NCBI GenBank assembly: GCA_001724265.1
Contig: MEDY01000030.1
Coordinates: forward strand, 1 to 64,000
DNA length: 64,000 nucleotides
Source of the DNA: Rhizaria sp. SCN 62-66
Taxonomy: Eukaryota > Rhizaria, unplaced
Direction: 5' to 3'
Below the pieces are notes generated by a model. It was not told the origin of the DNA and made no database searches. It saw nothing but the letters and a program-made list of their open reading frames with translations. The translations under genes and the position numbers were made by a program. Below are positions 1-10,420 of this stretch, one piece after another. Within the stretch, counting starts at the first letter, position 1, and every line of letters starts with the position of its first letter.

Positions 1-399
1 ATCCTTTTAGTTTAAGGTATGAACCTGGACATTTGTTCGGTTATATCTGCTCAACTCACGTGAGATGAGCATCCGCCAGCTTGTTGCTGGTGTTTCAAGT
101 AAAGTAGTCAACAATCCGGTTTCGGCATATCAGGGTAAAGGAAGGAGCCAGGGGGATAAGAGTATGACTGTAGTATCATCCAAAAGTATCAATAAGCAAC
201 AAGAACGCGAGATTTATTTTCAAAGAATCGCATTTGTATCTCGGAAAGACACGTTTCTCATATCACAACACAGGCGGCTTAACTTCAAATGCCAGATCGC
301 GAACAGTCGGCTGAGCGCGGTGCGAGCGGTTGGGTTGTGACCTCAAACAGAGACCAACTTTTCCCTTTCGTTTGCGAACCAATCGCTCGTTATATCATC
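1..399. other. 5' flank of the NTF2 gene
   Basis: No gene is supported here. Short open frames exist but have no recognisable protein character and overlap in several frames. The stretch is moderately AT-rich and presumably holds the NTF2 promoter and 5' UTR. The only distinct element seen is a 10-bp palindrome containing CACGTG (listed separately). Confidence 0.5.
55..64. promoter_or_regulatory. E-box-type palindrome CTCACGTGAG
   Basis: This is a perfect 10-bp palindrome with a CACGTG core, 336 bp upstream of the NTF2 ATG. Such cores bind bHLH or bZIP factors in many eukaryotes. A single occurrence proves nothing about function here. Confidence 0.2.
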
Positions 400-1216
400 A
401 TGGCTGACCCCAAGACGATCGCGCAGGCGTTCATTCAGCAGTACTACACTTGCTTCGATGCTGGCAAGGAGGGTATCGCCCAGCTTCAGGGTCTTTACGT
501 ACGTTCAAAACTTCCGCTCTCACCCGGCCCTCGACGTTGCTTTGCGAAGCGTTGCACAGCTCACTATCAATGCATCAGCTCACCTCGTTTGCATGTTAAC
601 CACTGTTTTTTTCCTTCTCTTCTTTAGCGTGCCGAGTCGATGCTCTCCTTCGAGGAGACCGACGTTATGGGCGCCGAGAACATCATCAAGCACCTCACGG
701 TCCGTCATCCCCCCCTCTAGTCTGCCCTTTTCTGTCAATCTTCCCTTCATAGTCTTGCTTCTAACGATGCATGCTCATCTTTTCTTCTTTCACTATCTCT
801 TGTTTACCCATTGGTACTATTTTAGGAGCTTAACTTCACCCAGGTCGTCCACAAGGTTAAGTCCTTCAACGCCCAGCCCTCTGGTGTCCCCAACGCTCTC
901 CTTATCTTCGTCCAGGGCGACATGACCGTACGTTTTCTATTCCCTCACAATCATACCAGCTCAGTCCATCCCTGTACAATTCATCCCTGTACATCATCTG
1001 CGAACACTCTTTGCCTTGTGTTCCACCCTACCGTTCCCCCCATCGCTCACACTTTGTTCTCTGTTCTCTTCCCCCACTTTTCGCGCGCTCTTTTTCTAAC
1101 CACAGATCCAGGGCAACGAGAACCCCGTCAACTTCTCCCAGGTCTGGCACATCATCTCCGATGATGCCGGCTCCTTCTGGGTCCACAACGACATGTTCCG
1201 CCTTAACTACGGCTAA
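400..1216 (+). CDS. NTF2: Nuclear transport factor 2 (NTF2), four exons
   Basis: This is the import carrier that returns RanGDP to the nucleus through FxFG nucleoporins; it acts as a homodimer in cytosol and pore. Exons are 400-498, 628-699, 826-927 and 1106-1216, all split in phase 0, giving 127 residues, the same length as animal NTF2. The N-terminus (MADPKTIAQAFIQQYYTCFD) and the C-terminal strand (FWVHNDMFRLNYG, ending TAA) are characteristic of the family. Donors are GTACGT, GTCCGT and GTACGT; acceptors are TTTAG, TTTAG and CACAG. A CTAAC branch-point-like sequence lies just before the last acceptor and a TCTAAC in intron 2. Translation across the three junctions gives an uninterrupted NTF2 fold. 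The start is the first ATG and matches the family start. Confidence 0.95.
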
Positions 1217-2082
1217 GCACGTCGTCCGTCACAAATAACAAGACGCTGCTGCTCCCGAGTTGTTCGCGACTTACTACTCCGCACTAATACATAATCTCCA
1301 ACAAGACTCACGTCTCAGAACGTGTGCGCGTTCCATCTCATACTCTCTTTTCGTTGACACGGTAATTTTGAAATGACTTTTATCATTGTATTTTATGGTG
1401 GAAAGCTCGAAACTCGGATGACTATTCTAGTTGTTTTGTGTAGAGTTCAAGGGGCTTGCTGACTAACAGTGAGGTATTTTCAGGTGATACGTACTAAAAA
1501 ACAAGGTGAATGTTATTGCAACAACAAAATGTTGCCTCTGGCGATGTGTTATCATGTTTGTTTTCTTTCTTCTTCGCACTTATGAGGAAGAGAACGGTCA
1601 CAGTCATAAGCAGTCCACTCACAATTACTCTCAGCCGCGGCTTGTGCCTGTCGTCGCCGCCCCGCACACTCACTGCAGTTGCCCCGCGTTGCTGGAGTCT
1701 CGCAGTACAGACGTGCAAGACGTGGCAACTGCGGCAGTGACAGTTACGGTGACAACAATCATCAACGTGTGCAACGGGCAAAGCCAACAGAGCGTGACAA
1801 CATGACAACAAGTGGTTGGGAGAGGGTCAATAAGCGAAGACATAGAGCAGAGAGGACGACGCAGAGTCGCCTCCAGATTTTACAGTTAAACAAAGAGAAT
1901 TTTGATAAGAAATGAAGAACAAACGAAACAAACGAAACAAACAAACAACAAGTGAGCCGCGCTGCAGAGCACTTGACGCATCTCTGTCACTCAACAGAGA
2001 TACTCACGTTCACAAGCACTCGCAGTCACAGGCTGACTTGATTTTGACGGAGACTAGCAGACTCAGCGGATATTGCTTGCGC
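1217..2082. other. Convergent intergenic region between NTF2 and RRM1 stops
   Basis: This holds the 3' flanks of two genes pointing at each other. Overlapping open frames on both strands (about 1494-1915) show no domain or consistent codon bias and are not called as genes. A GC-richer island at about 1620-1800 contains a long inverted repeat (listed separately), and a short run of GAAACAAAC units lies at about 1918-1950. Confidence 0.5.
1670..1740. repeat. Inverted repeat that could form a long stem
   Basis: The left arm 1670-1683 (TCACTGCAGTTGCC) is complementary to the right arm 1724-1740 apart from a 3-base bulge, giving about 14 pairs around a roughly 40-base loop. It sits between two convergent stop codons, so it could be in either 3' UTR or in a small structured RNA. 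No known RNA family is recognised. Confidence 0.4.
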
Positions 2083-4923
2083 TTATGAGCCGCAGGAGAG
2101 GCACTCCTCCTTGTTGTCAAGGGAGCACATGACCTCGGCGCGCGCGCGCTCGCGCTCGGCGCGCCACGCGGCGAGGTTCGCGGCCTCCTCCTCCTCGCGG
2201 TCCGTCTTCTTGGTCGGCGTCTTGGGGGGCAGCTTCTCAGAGCGCACGGGCGACTGCGCGGCGCGCACCGCGGCGGGGCTTGCGGCCGCGGCCTCGGGGC
2301 CGGCGGCGGCGGCCGCGGCAGGCTCGGGGCCGGCGGCGGCGCCCGCGCCCGCGGCGTTGCCGGCGGCCTGCTTTGCCACTGCGGGGTCGAGCGTGAACTT
2401 GATGGCGTCGACGGCGGCGCGCGTGCGGAGGTAGTACATGCCCGTCTTGAGGCCCTTCTTCCACGCGTAAAAGTGCATCGAGGTCAGCTTGGCGTAGTTG
2501 ACGTTGGGCATGTGGACGTTGAACGACTGCGACTGGTCGATGTACGCGCCGCGGTCGGCGGCCATGTTGATGAGCGTCTTGCCCTTCATCTCCCACACCG
2601 TCTTGTAGATCTCGCGCAAGTCCTCGGGGATCTCGGTCAGCCCCTGCACAGAGCCGTTGTTGGCGATGAGCTTGTTCTTGAGCGTCTGGTTCCACAGTCC
2701 CTGGCGGATGAGGTCGCGCAGCAGGTGCGAGTTGACGCACACGAACTCGCCGGCCAGCGTGCGCCGCACGTAGAGGTTCGACGTGTAGGCCTCGAACGAC
2801 TCGTTGTTGCCCAGGATCTGCGACGTGCTGGCCGTGGGCATGGGCGCCACAAGAAGCGAGTTGCGCAGCCCGACGCGCTTGATGCGCTCCTTGAGCGCGG
2901 CCCAGTCCCAGCGCCCGCCCACCGTCGCGGGCTCCACGCCCCACATGTCGAACTGCAGCTCGCCGCGCGAGGCCGGCGAGCCCGGGAAGGACTCGTACGC
3001 GCCGTCGCGCTCGGCCATGTCGCACGACGCCGTCAGCGCGGCGAAGTAGATGGTCGCAAAGATGTCGCGGTTCAGCGCCTGCGCCTCCTCGGACTCGTAC
3101 GGCAGCCGCATAAGGATGAGCGCGTCGGCCAGGCCCTGGACACCGAGCCCGATGGGGCGGTGGCGCATGTTGCTCGTGCGCGCCTCCTTGACCGGGTACA
3201 GGTTGATGTCGATGACGCGGTTGAGGTTGCGCGTGGCGACTTGCGTCACCTCAAACAGGCGCTGGAAGTCGTAGGTGCCCGTGCGTTCGTCGACGAAGCG
3301 GTTGAGCGCGATCGAGGCGAGGTTGCACACGGCCACCTCGTCGGGCGACGTGTACTCGACGATCTCCGTGCACAGGTTCGAGCAGCGGATCGTGCCCAGG
3401 TTCTGCTGGTTCGACTTGCGGTTGCACGCGTCCTTGTAGAGGATGTAGGGCGTGCCCGTCTCCTGCTGCGCTTCGAGCACGGCCGTCCACAGCGCGCGCG
3501 CCTTGATCGTCTGCCGCGCGCGGCCCTGGTTCTCGTACTGCGTGTACAGCCGCTCGAAGTCGGCGCCCCACGAGTCGGCCAGCCCCGGCGCCTCGTGCGG
3601 GCAAAAGAGCGACCAGAGCTCGTTCTTCTCCACGCGCTCCATGAAGAGGTCGCACACCCAGAGGCCGTAGAAAAGGTCGCGCGCGCGCGCCTCCTCGGAG
3701 CCGTGGTTCTTGCGCAGGTCCAGGAAGGACATGATGTCGGCGTGCCACGGCTCCAGGTAGACGGCGAATGCGCCCTTGCGGCGGCCTCCACCCTGGTCGA
3801 CGTAGCGCGCCGTGTTGTTGAACACGCGCAGCATCGGGACCAGGCCGTTCGAGGTGCCGTTGGTGCCGCGGATGTAGGAGCCGGTGGCGCGGACGTCGTG
3901 AACCGCGAGGCCAATGCCGCCGGCCTGCTTCGAGATCATCGCGCACGTCTTAAGCGTGTCGTAGATGCCCTCGATCGAGTCCTCCTTCATGGTGACGAGG
4001 AAGCACGACGACAGCTGCGGCATGCACGTGCCGGCGTTGAAGAGCGTGGGGGAGGCGTGGGTGAACCACTTCTGCGACATGAGGTCGTACGTCTCGATCG
4101 CAGCGGCCAGGTTGTTGAAGTGGATGCCGCAGGCGACGCGCATGAGCATGTGCTGTGGGCGCTCGACGATCTGGCCGTGGAGCTTGAGCAGGTACGAGCG
4201 CTCGAGCGTCTTGAAGCCGAAGTAGTCGTAGCCGAAGTCGCGGTTGTAGACGATGGCCGCGTTGAGCGTGTCGGCGTTGGCAGAGATGAAGGCGAACACT
4301 TCGTCGTTGAGCAGCGGCGCAGGCAGCCCGGTCTTGGGCTCAACGTACGAGTGCAGGTCCGTCATGACGTCGGCGAAGTTCTTCTTGGTGTTCTTGTGCA
4401 GGTTGGATACGGCGATGCGGGCGGCCAGGATCGCGTAGTCGGGGTGCGTCGAAGACAGGTTCGCCGCGGTCTCAGCCGCGAGCTCGTCAAGTTCGGACGT
4501 GGTCACGCCCTTGTATACACCCATGCAGACCTGAGGTGGCGTGGGAGGTCAGATTGTGGTCGATTGTGGTGACATTTGATGAGGTCGGAAGAGCGCGCGC
4601 GCCAAAAGGGTGAGCGGGAGTAAAGGAGGCAAAAGATGATATAACACAAACAAGACAGGAAAACAGTGAGAGAATATCAAGGTATCCTTATGCAGCACAA
4701 TGTATGACATATCGGGATGATATGTTATTTTCAAACAAAGGAGGGGAAGTACGAGATATGCGTGTTGGAAGTGAGATAGGTACTGGGGTATACGAACCTT
4801 CTGGCTGACGAGGATAGGCTCGACAAACTCCTCATTGAGGCCGTAGCAGAGCTTGGAGATGCGGCTGGTAACCTTGTCAAAGTGGACAGGCTCCTTATGT
4901 CCGTCGCGCTTGACAACGTACAT
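2083..4923 (-). CDS. RRM1: Ribonucleoside-diphosphate reductase large subunit, two exons
   Basis: This class Ia reductase subunit makes deoxynucleotides from NDPs with the small radical subunit. Exon 1 is 4923-4798 and exon 2 is 4530-2083; the 267-bp phase-0 intron has donor GTTCGT and acceptor CTCAG. The product is 857 residues, against about 790 in animals. The N-terminal ATP cone ([20 protein letters not shown]) continues across the junction into [16 protein letters not shown] exactly as in RRM1. Catalytic cysteines are seen in PQLSSCF, CSNLC and [22 protein letters not shown] and the radical-transfer tyrosines in GMYYLRTR are present; the C-terminus ends in the redox pair CLSCGS, then TAA. 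The extra length is mainly an Ala/Pro-rich linker of about 60 residues before the tail. An E2F-type palindrome lies 211 bp upstream of the start. Confidence 0.96.
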
Positions 4924-5357
4924 TGCTATAGACAGGAAACGAAAGGAAAGCAAGAGGTGCCAAGGGAATGCATCGTGAGCTGACTGGTTTTTACAATGTG
5001 AAATGCGCGATAAAATAAGGCACAAAACGCACATATAATATTAAGATAGCGTGTAAAACTCAAATTACTGCCACTATATATCAATATTAACGCAAATCAC
5101 ACACATAAGTAGGAAGAAACTCTGCAATCTCTGTTTGGCGCCAAAATTCAAGATGGCGTTATACCGAGCTGGTCCTGCCGACGCCCACAGTCGCTGCCCC
5201 AAAACGCATTGGTGGTTGAAATTTCTTGAAGGTATATCTACGTGATCTGATCGTCAAATAGGTTTGATTTTGCGCTCTAGTCTTGTAGATTTAAGCAAGT
5301 TGCATTAAACTAAAGCGCCACCTCTTCAGAGGGTGTCTTCGTAGTGAGCCGGGTCCC
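4924..5357. promoter_or_regulatory. Divergent promoter region, RRM1 and PPCDC
   Basis: This 434-bp AT-richer spacer separates the starts of two divergently transcribed genes. It contains the E2F-type palindrome at 5134-5145, directly followed by a CAAGATGGCG element (5149-5158) that resembles a YY1 site, and TATA-like tracts at about 5034-5042 and 5076-5082. Assignment of each element to one gene or the other is inference. Confidence 0.45.
5134..5145. promoter_or_regulatory. E2F/DP-type palindrome TTTGGCGCCAAA
   Basis: This perfect 12-bp palindrome matches the E2F consensus TTTSSCGC on both strands. Ribonucleotide reductase genes are classic E2F-controlled S-phase genes in animals and plants, and this site is 211 bp from the RRM1 ATG on its promoter side. 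The sequence match is direct; the binding is inferred. Confidence 0.6.
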
Positions 5358-6278
5358 ATGAGCGAAGCGAACAAGAGGCCCAGGGTCTTGCTCATGCTGA
5401 CAGGCAGTGTTGCCTCGATCAAGGCAGTTGAGGTCGTCCAGGAGCTCATCAAGGCTGGCTGCGAGGTTCGCGTCATCGCGTCCCGCGCGTCGACGCACTT
5501 CTTCCCGCTCCGCGAGCTGGAGGATGTACTGGCGACGCAGACCGACTGCACCCCCGTGGTGCCTGACTTGTCCGTGCTGCGCTCGCGCCCCGCCGCCACC
5601 GCGCTCGACGGCGCGACCCCCTACGAGTTCTACTACAGCGCGGCGCACGCGCTGGCGCCGTTTGTGCACTTCGACGCGGACGAGTGGCTGCTGTGGCGGT
5701 CGCTGGCGGCGCGCGACCCCGTGCTGCACATCGCTCTGCGCGACTGGGCTGACGTGCTGCTCGTCGCGCCCGCCTCGGCCTCGTTCCTCGCGCGCGCCGC
5801 GCAGGGCGCGTGCTCCGACCTCGCGTCCTGCGTGCTGCGCGCCTGGCGCGCGCCGCGGCCGCTAGTGCTCGCGCCGGCGATGAACACGGCAATGTGGGAG
5901 CACCCCGCCACGCAGCGCCACCTCGCGCAGCTCGCCGCCGACTTCTTCCCCGCCGCGCCCGCCGCCGTGCTCGTGCCGCCGCAGGCCAAGCTGCTTGCGT
6001 GCGGCGACGTCGGCGTTGGCGCCATGGCCGCGCCCGCGCTAATCGCCGCCGCCGCTGCAGCCGCAGCCGCGCGCGCCCCGCTCCCCGCCGGCGTCTCGCT
6101 CATCATCACAAACACACCGACTTGCCACGACTGTCACGCTGACTCCGCGTCGGCTACGGCGGCGGGGCTGGGCTCGTCGGCGGTGCGCAGGGCCACGGAC
6201 GTGCTGTTTGGCGCCGTGCTTGCCTTCGCCGCCGCGATGCTCATCATGCGCCGGCCAAACCTCAGCGGCGCTGAGTGA
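5358..6278 (+). CDS. PPCDC: Phosphopantothenoylcysteine decarboxylase (HFCD flavoprotein)
   Basis: This enzyme catalyses the FMN-dependent decarboxylation of 4'-phosphopantothenoylcysteine in coenzyme A synthesis. It is a single exon of 306 residues ending in TGA. The flavin-binding start LTGSVASIKA, the active-site histidine in VLHIALRDWADVLLVAP (His124), the PAMNTAMW motif (about residue 175) and the substrate-clamp ACGDVGVGAMA (Cys215) all match the HAL3/PPCDC family in order and spacing. The last 25-30 residues contain a hydrophobic stretch (about 282-297, VLFGAVLAFAAAMLIM) followed by a short polar end, which is unusual for a normally soluble trimeric enzyme and could be a tail anchor. 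The family is certain; the tail function is unknown. Confidence 0.93.
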   Translation: MSEANKRPRVLLMLTGSVASIKAVEVVQELIKAGCEVRVIASRASTHFFPLRELEDVLATQTDCTPVVPDLSVLRSRPAATALDGATPYEFYYSAAHALAPFVHFDADEWLLWRSLAARDPVLHIALRDWADVLLVAPASASFLARAAQGACSDLASCVLRAWRAPRPLVLAPAMNTAMWEHPATQRHLAQLAADFFPAAPAAVLVPPQAKLLACGDVGVGAMAAPALIAAAAAAAAARAPLPAGVSLIITNTPTCHDCHADSASATAAGLGSSAVRRATDVLFGAVLAFAAAMLIMRRPNLSGAE

Positions 6279-6522
6279 CGAGTCAAGCTTCACTGTCGAT
6301 TGGCACAACTTGTATATTACATTTGTACTTATTAACCACTTGCACATCTGAGCGGTGGTAAATAATTTTATTTAGATTGTTAGCAAAACTATATAGATTT
6401 TATTCTCCGCAACATACGAACACGCGTATTCTTTCAATTCAAACAATAAAACACCGACTTAACATGAGACTCAACAACGTTATCAACGTTATCAAACTAA
6501 CTCAATCTGTTCAAACAACATC

Positions 6523-6835
6523 TCAGTCGACCTTGCATTCCGAACGTTCCTCGTGCTGCGAGCGCGTGAGCAGCTCATGTAGCTCGCTCCAGTCGCGGCC
6601 CGGCAGCCCCGCCTCGCCGCGGCGTGCCGCGTTGCCGCGCGCGAAGTGGTTCCAGCAGAGCTCGAACTCGCCGCTCTCGACGGCGCCGTCACGGTCCGCG
6701 TCCAGCCCCAGCAGCAGGTCCTGCGCCGCCGCCTCGGTGCACATCAGCACCGCGCGCGCCACCGTCAGCGCGCCGCCCACAGCGGCGCCGCTGTCGCTAT
6801 CGGCACCCGCGAGCCCCGCGGCCCCAGCAGCAGTA

Positions 6836-6901
<66 letters not shown>

Positions 6902-9900
6902 AGCGTCGTCCTCGCGCTCAAAGCCGCCGAGTAACGGGCCCTCGCCAATCTCACCCTCCTCCGCATCGCCCCCCTCCGCGTCGTCCTCTGCGCCGGTGCG
7001 CGCGTTGACGCGCGTGTTGGAGAGCCAGCGCTCGAGCGCGGGGGAGAGCGAGCCGCGCGTGGGCAGCGCTGCGAGCGCGGGCATGCGCGTGCGCCGCTGC
7101 AGGATCGCCGCTGCCGCCGCGCCCGCGCCGCCCGCGGCCACGTGCAGTCGCGCCATCGCGAGCACCACGCCCTCCGCCAGCGCCTGCTCAGCAGCAGCTG
7201 CCGCGGCGGCGGCGGCCTCGGCCGCGGGGTCGCTCCGCGCGATCTCAGCGTCCGCGTCAGTGTCAGTGTCATTATCTGCGCCAGCGTCAGCATCAGGGGC
7301 GCCATGGGCGCGCACAGACGCAGACGCAGACGCAGGCGCAGACACGGACAGAAACAGAGGCAGGACTGCGGGACCGAGCGCGGCGACCTCGGGCCCGTGC
7401 GCGGCGCACCGCAGCGCGGCGGCGCGCACAACGGCCTCGAACAGCGCGGCCAGCCGCGGTGCGGGCGCGGGCTGCGCTGGGTCAAACGCGTTGACGAACC
7501 GGTCGTAGTACGCCGCGGCGCCCGGCAGCGAGGCGCGCTGCGCTGCGTCGGTCCATCCCAAGCAGCCGTCGCGGCGGGCGCGCAGTGCGGCGGCGCTCTC
7601 CGCGGCCGTGGCGCCCAGCAGCACGGCCTCAGCAAGCGCGGCGGCGTCATCTGACCCGTCGGCCGCGATCTCGCCCTCGGCCTCGTCCTCGCCCGCGCGC
7701 GCCCACAACAAACCCGCTGCTGCGGCGCCTGTTGTAGCTGTAGAGCCCGGTGTGGTCGTGGCGCAGCCGGACCAGACGCCGCGCACCGCGGGGAACGCCA
7801 GCGCACTGCCGGCGTCCTCACTGGCACTGTTGCCGTCGTCGTTGGCGTTGTCGGCGTCGTAGTCAGCGCCGCTGCTGTCGTCGTGGTCGCAGAGGGGGTC
7901 GAGGCCGCGGGCGAGGAGCGCGAGCGTACGGCCCGGGCGGGCTGCGCGCGCGGCGCGGCGGCGGGCCAGCCACTCGACGGCGGCGCGCGCGTCGCGGCGG
8001 TACAGCGTGCGCAGACCGCACGGCTCGCCGGCGGGCGACGCGCTGGCCGCGCTCTCTCCAGCGCGTTCTAGCTCGGCGGCCGCAGAGGGCGGCGCCGCCA
8101 CGCCCGCGGCCACGCTCAGCACCGGTAGCACCACGCGCACGCGCGCGCGCGCACTCGCACTCTCACTCGCTGCCCCAGGGGCGGTGTCAGCGCCAGAGCT
8201 CGCGGCCCGCGCATTAATAGCGGCGGAGCGCGGCAGACGCAGCAGCCCGCGGGCGTGCGCGCGCGCGGCCTCGCGCGGGCCCAGCGTCGCCACGTACAGC
8301 GTCACGCCCGCGCTCTCCGGCTGCGGCTGCAGCTGCAGCTGCGCAGTCGTCGCCTTGGTGCCCGCTGCAGTCTGACCGTTCCTGTTGCTGCCGCGGGCTG
8401 CACTGGCTGCGGTGGCTGCGACGTTGCGGCGCGCGAGACGGAGCCCCGCGCGGACGCCCAGCTCGCGCGCCTGCGCGACGACGGTCCACGCCGTGTGCGC
8501 GACGAGCGCGTGCGCCAGCGCCAGCAGCGCGCTGGCGCCCAGCGCCGCGCCCTGCGCGACCCGCAGCGCGTGCGTGCGGGCGCGCGCGGCGTCAGCGTCG
8601 TCGCGGCGCCGCAGCGCGGCCGCGAGAGCCGCGGCACTCGGCCCGCGCAGCGGCGACGCGAACTGCGGCATCACCACCATCGGCACGCCAGCGGGGCCTG
8701 TCGCGGCCGCCTGCGGCACCGGCTCCGCCTCGGCCAGGGCCGCCGCGGCCGCTGCGGCGGCGTCTTCGGCGGAGATGCGGTGACCCGTCTCAGCCTCCGC
8801 GGCGGCGCGGCCAAGCCCGAGCTGCGAGAGCGCGGAACGCTTGATGAGCGGCGCGCGCAGCTGAGCCAGTGCGGCCTCGGCGACGGCGGCGCCCAGCGGC
8901 GGCGGGCTGTGGAGCGCCTCGCCTGCCGCCCATGCCGCCACTGCGGCCGTCGGCACGCCCGTCCCCGGCACGGCCACAGCAGCAGCAGCAGAGCTGGCAG
9001 TGACTGCGCCGTCGCTGTCGTGGTGTTTTAGCTTCAACGTCCGTTTCCCTCGCTTTGTTGCTGTTGCTTCATTCGCGCCGGTCGCGACGACCTGACCGAG
9101 CGCGCGGACGGCGTCGAAGACGGCGCCCGCGGTGGGGGCCAGCGCCAGCGCGGCGTGACTCGCGGGCGCCCAGGCAAGCCGCGGGACGGCGGCGTGGACG
9201 CGGGAGAAAAGCCAGTTGGGCCGCGCCGCGAGGGACGCGCGCGCGGCCGTGGCGCCGCGGAGCCCCGCCGCGGGTGCCGCGAAAAGGAACGACACGATGC
9301 ACGCGCGCACGGAGCCCGGAAGCGCGGCGAGGTACGCGTCGACGGTGAGGCGGTACGCGGCGTGCGCGGCGTCGAGCGCGCGTGCGGCCTCGACCGTACC
9401 CAGCAGTTCGCCGGCCGTCTGCCCGTAGTGGTTGCTGGCGGGCCGCGCGTGCACCGTGGGGTCCGCACCGTGGTGCAGCAGTAGGCACGCCACGTCCGTC
9501 GAGCGGCGCGCGCAGGCCAGTAACAGCGGTGAGTAGCCGTGTAGGAAGAGGTTGACGTCGGCGCGCACGTCAAACACCCCTGCGGCCTATTCCGCCGCGG
9601 CCTCCGGCGACAGGTCGGGCTCCTCGCCGCAGAGCCCCGAGAGCGTGTCGTACACGGCGTCGACGTCGGCGTGCACGGCGCGCGCAATGTGCCAGACCTT
9701 GTCGCGCGCGCGCTTGAGACGGCGGCCCTGGACGTCGAAGTCCCAGTCGGCGTCGAGCGACGCGCACGCGCGCCACAGCGACAACGACGCCACCTGCACC
9801 GCGCTCGCGGGCGCGCGCGCCGACAGCGCCACGGCCGACGCGATCTCGCGGTCCACGGCGGCCTCCTCCGCGTACTCAGCCGCCGCAACGCGCAGCAGCG

Positions 9901-9988
9901 CACAGGCACTTGTCGTCGCCGTCGGCCAGACGTGGGGCTTGGCCTGAGGCGGAGCAGTCGCAGGGCCGAAGGAGCCTCCGCTTTGCAT
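6523..9988 (-). CDS. Ankyrin-repeat / EF-hand protein with in-frame TAG and a one-base frame slip
   Basis: I infer a single gene from ATG 9988 to TGA 6523, about 1,154 residues. Residues about 137-178 form ankyrin-type repeats (RADVNLF...GYSPLLLACARR...LLLHHGADP). A long Ala/Arg-rich middle follows, then a poly-Ala run. Near the end is one canonical EF-hand loop, DADRDGAVESGE (about 1096-1107), predicted to bind calcium. Two oddities occur. A TAG at 9587-9589 splits the frame just before the ankyrin repeats, and the piece after it has no ATG near its start. Also, one surplus base at the edge of the (AGC)20 run (about 6900-6901) throws the frame into poly-Cys; without it the frame runs into poly-Ala and the EF-hand. 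Total length is 3n+1, as expected for one extra base. Function is unknown; a pseudogene or a missed intron cannot be excluded. Confidence 0.6.
6841..6900. repeat. (AGC)20 trinucleotide microsatellite
   Basis: Twenty perfect AGC units lie inside the ankyrin/EF-hand gene, flanked on the left by imperfect units. On the coding strand they read GCT (Ala) in the EF-hand frame or TGC (Cys) in the upstream frame. Long triplet runs are prone to length change and to assembly error. Confidence 0.95.
9587..9589 (-). other. In-frame TAG inside the ankyrin/EF-hand gene
   Basis: The TAG falls at about codon 134 in the context EAAAE-TAG-AAGVFDV. The frame is open on both sides, and no ATG begins the downstream piece. 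No GTNCGT donor that would splice it out was found. Confidence 0.7.
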
Positions 9989-10420
9989 TGTCTTAGTGGT
10001 CGGAAGAAATGCATAATAAAGCAATCATTAGATACTATTGAAAAAAAAACATTCAGATACACAATAAAATTAGAAATTCATGTCGCAATTTGGCGATGAC
10101 GGACTTTCTAAAGAGATATGCTGTATTTTAGCAACTGGTAATTGGAGGCTTGGCCAGCTTCCCGAACAGTAAATTGACATGAGCGGCGCGAGAAGGCGCA
10201 ATATGAAGCATTGGCGGAATAACCGCATTATTTCAGCGATATTACCACCGTTAAATGCTGCAAATCTACGTGTAACATCCAGATTCTACACAGATAATGC
10301 CAGTATTGCTGGAATATCGCTAGAGTGATAGCAATTCGCAATGCTGTAACCATCACACAGTGCCGCAAGTGTTGCTTGTGTGAGGTTGCAGCGGCGTCAG
10401 GCGTCATAGCTGACGCACGC
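9989..10420. other. Intergenic: 5' flank of ankyrin/EF-hand gene, 3' flank of the next
   Basis: This is AT-rich spacer. No gene, RNA or clear regulatory motif was recognised. Confidence 0.5.

Noticed and set aside
1494-1944. Overlapping small open frames on both strands between NTF2 and RRM1
   Set aside because: No start context, domain, intron pattern or consistent codon bias; several frames are open at once over the same bases.
2473-4572. 699-codon open frame antisense to RRM1
   Set aside because: It is a shadow created by the strong GC bias at third positions; the translation is Arg/Val/His-rich with no domain, and the opposite strand is an unmistakable reductase.
6900-7010. An intron over the CAG repeat starting at GTGAG (about 6953)
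   Set aside because: Its phase does not match the GATAG or GACAG acceptors beyond the repeat; a phase-0 pair (GTCAAC...GCGCAG) exists but the donor is poor and it would remove convincing coding sequence.
6797-9577. 926-codon frame taken as a complete gene with a poly-Cys tail
   Set aside because: It begins at GTG, ends in TAG after an implausible run of more than 20 Cys, and leaves the adjoining EF-hand and the upstream 5' coding piece unexplained.
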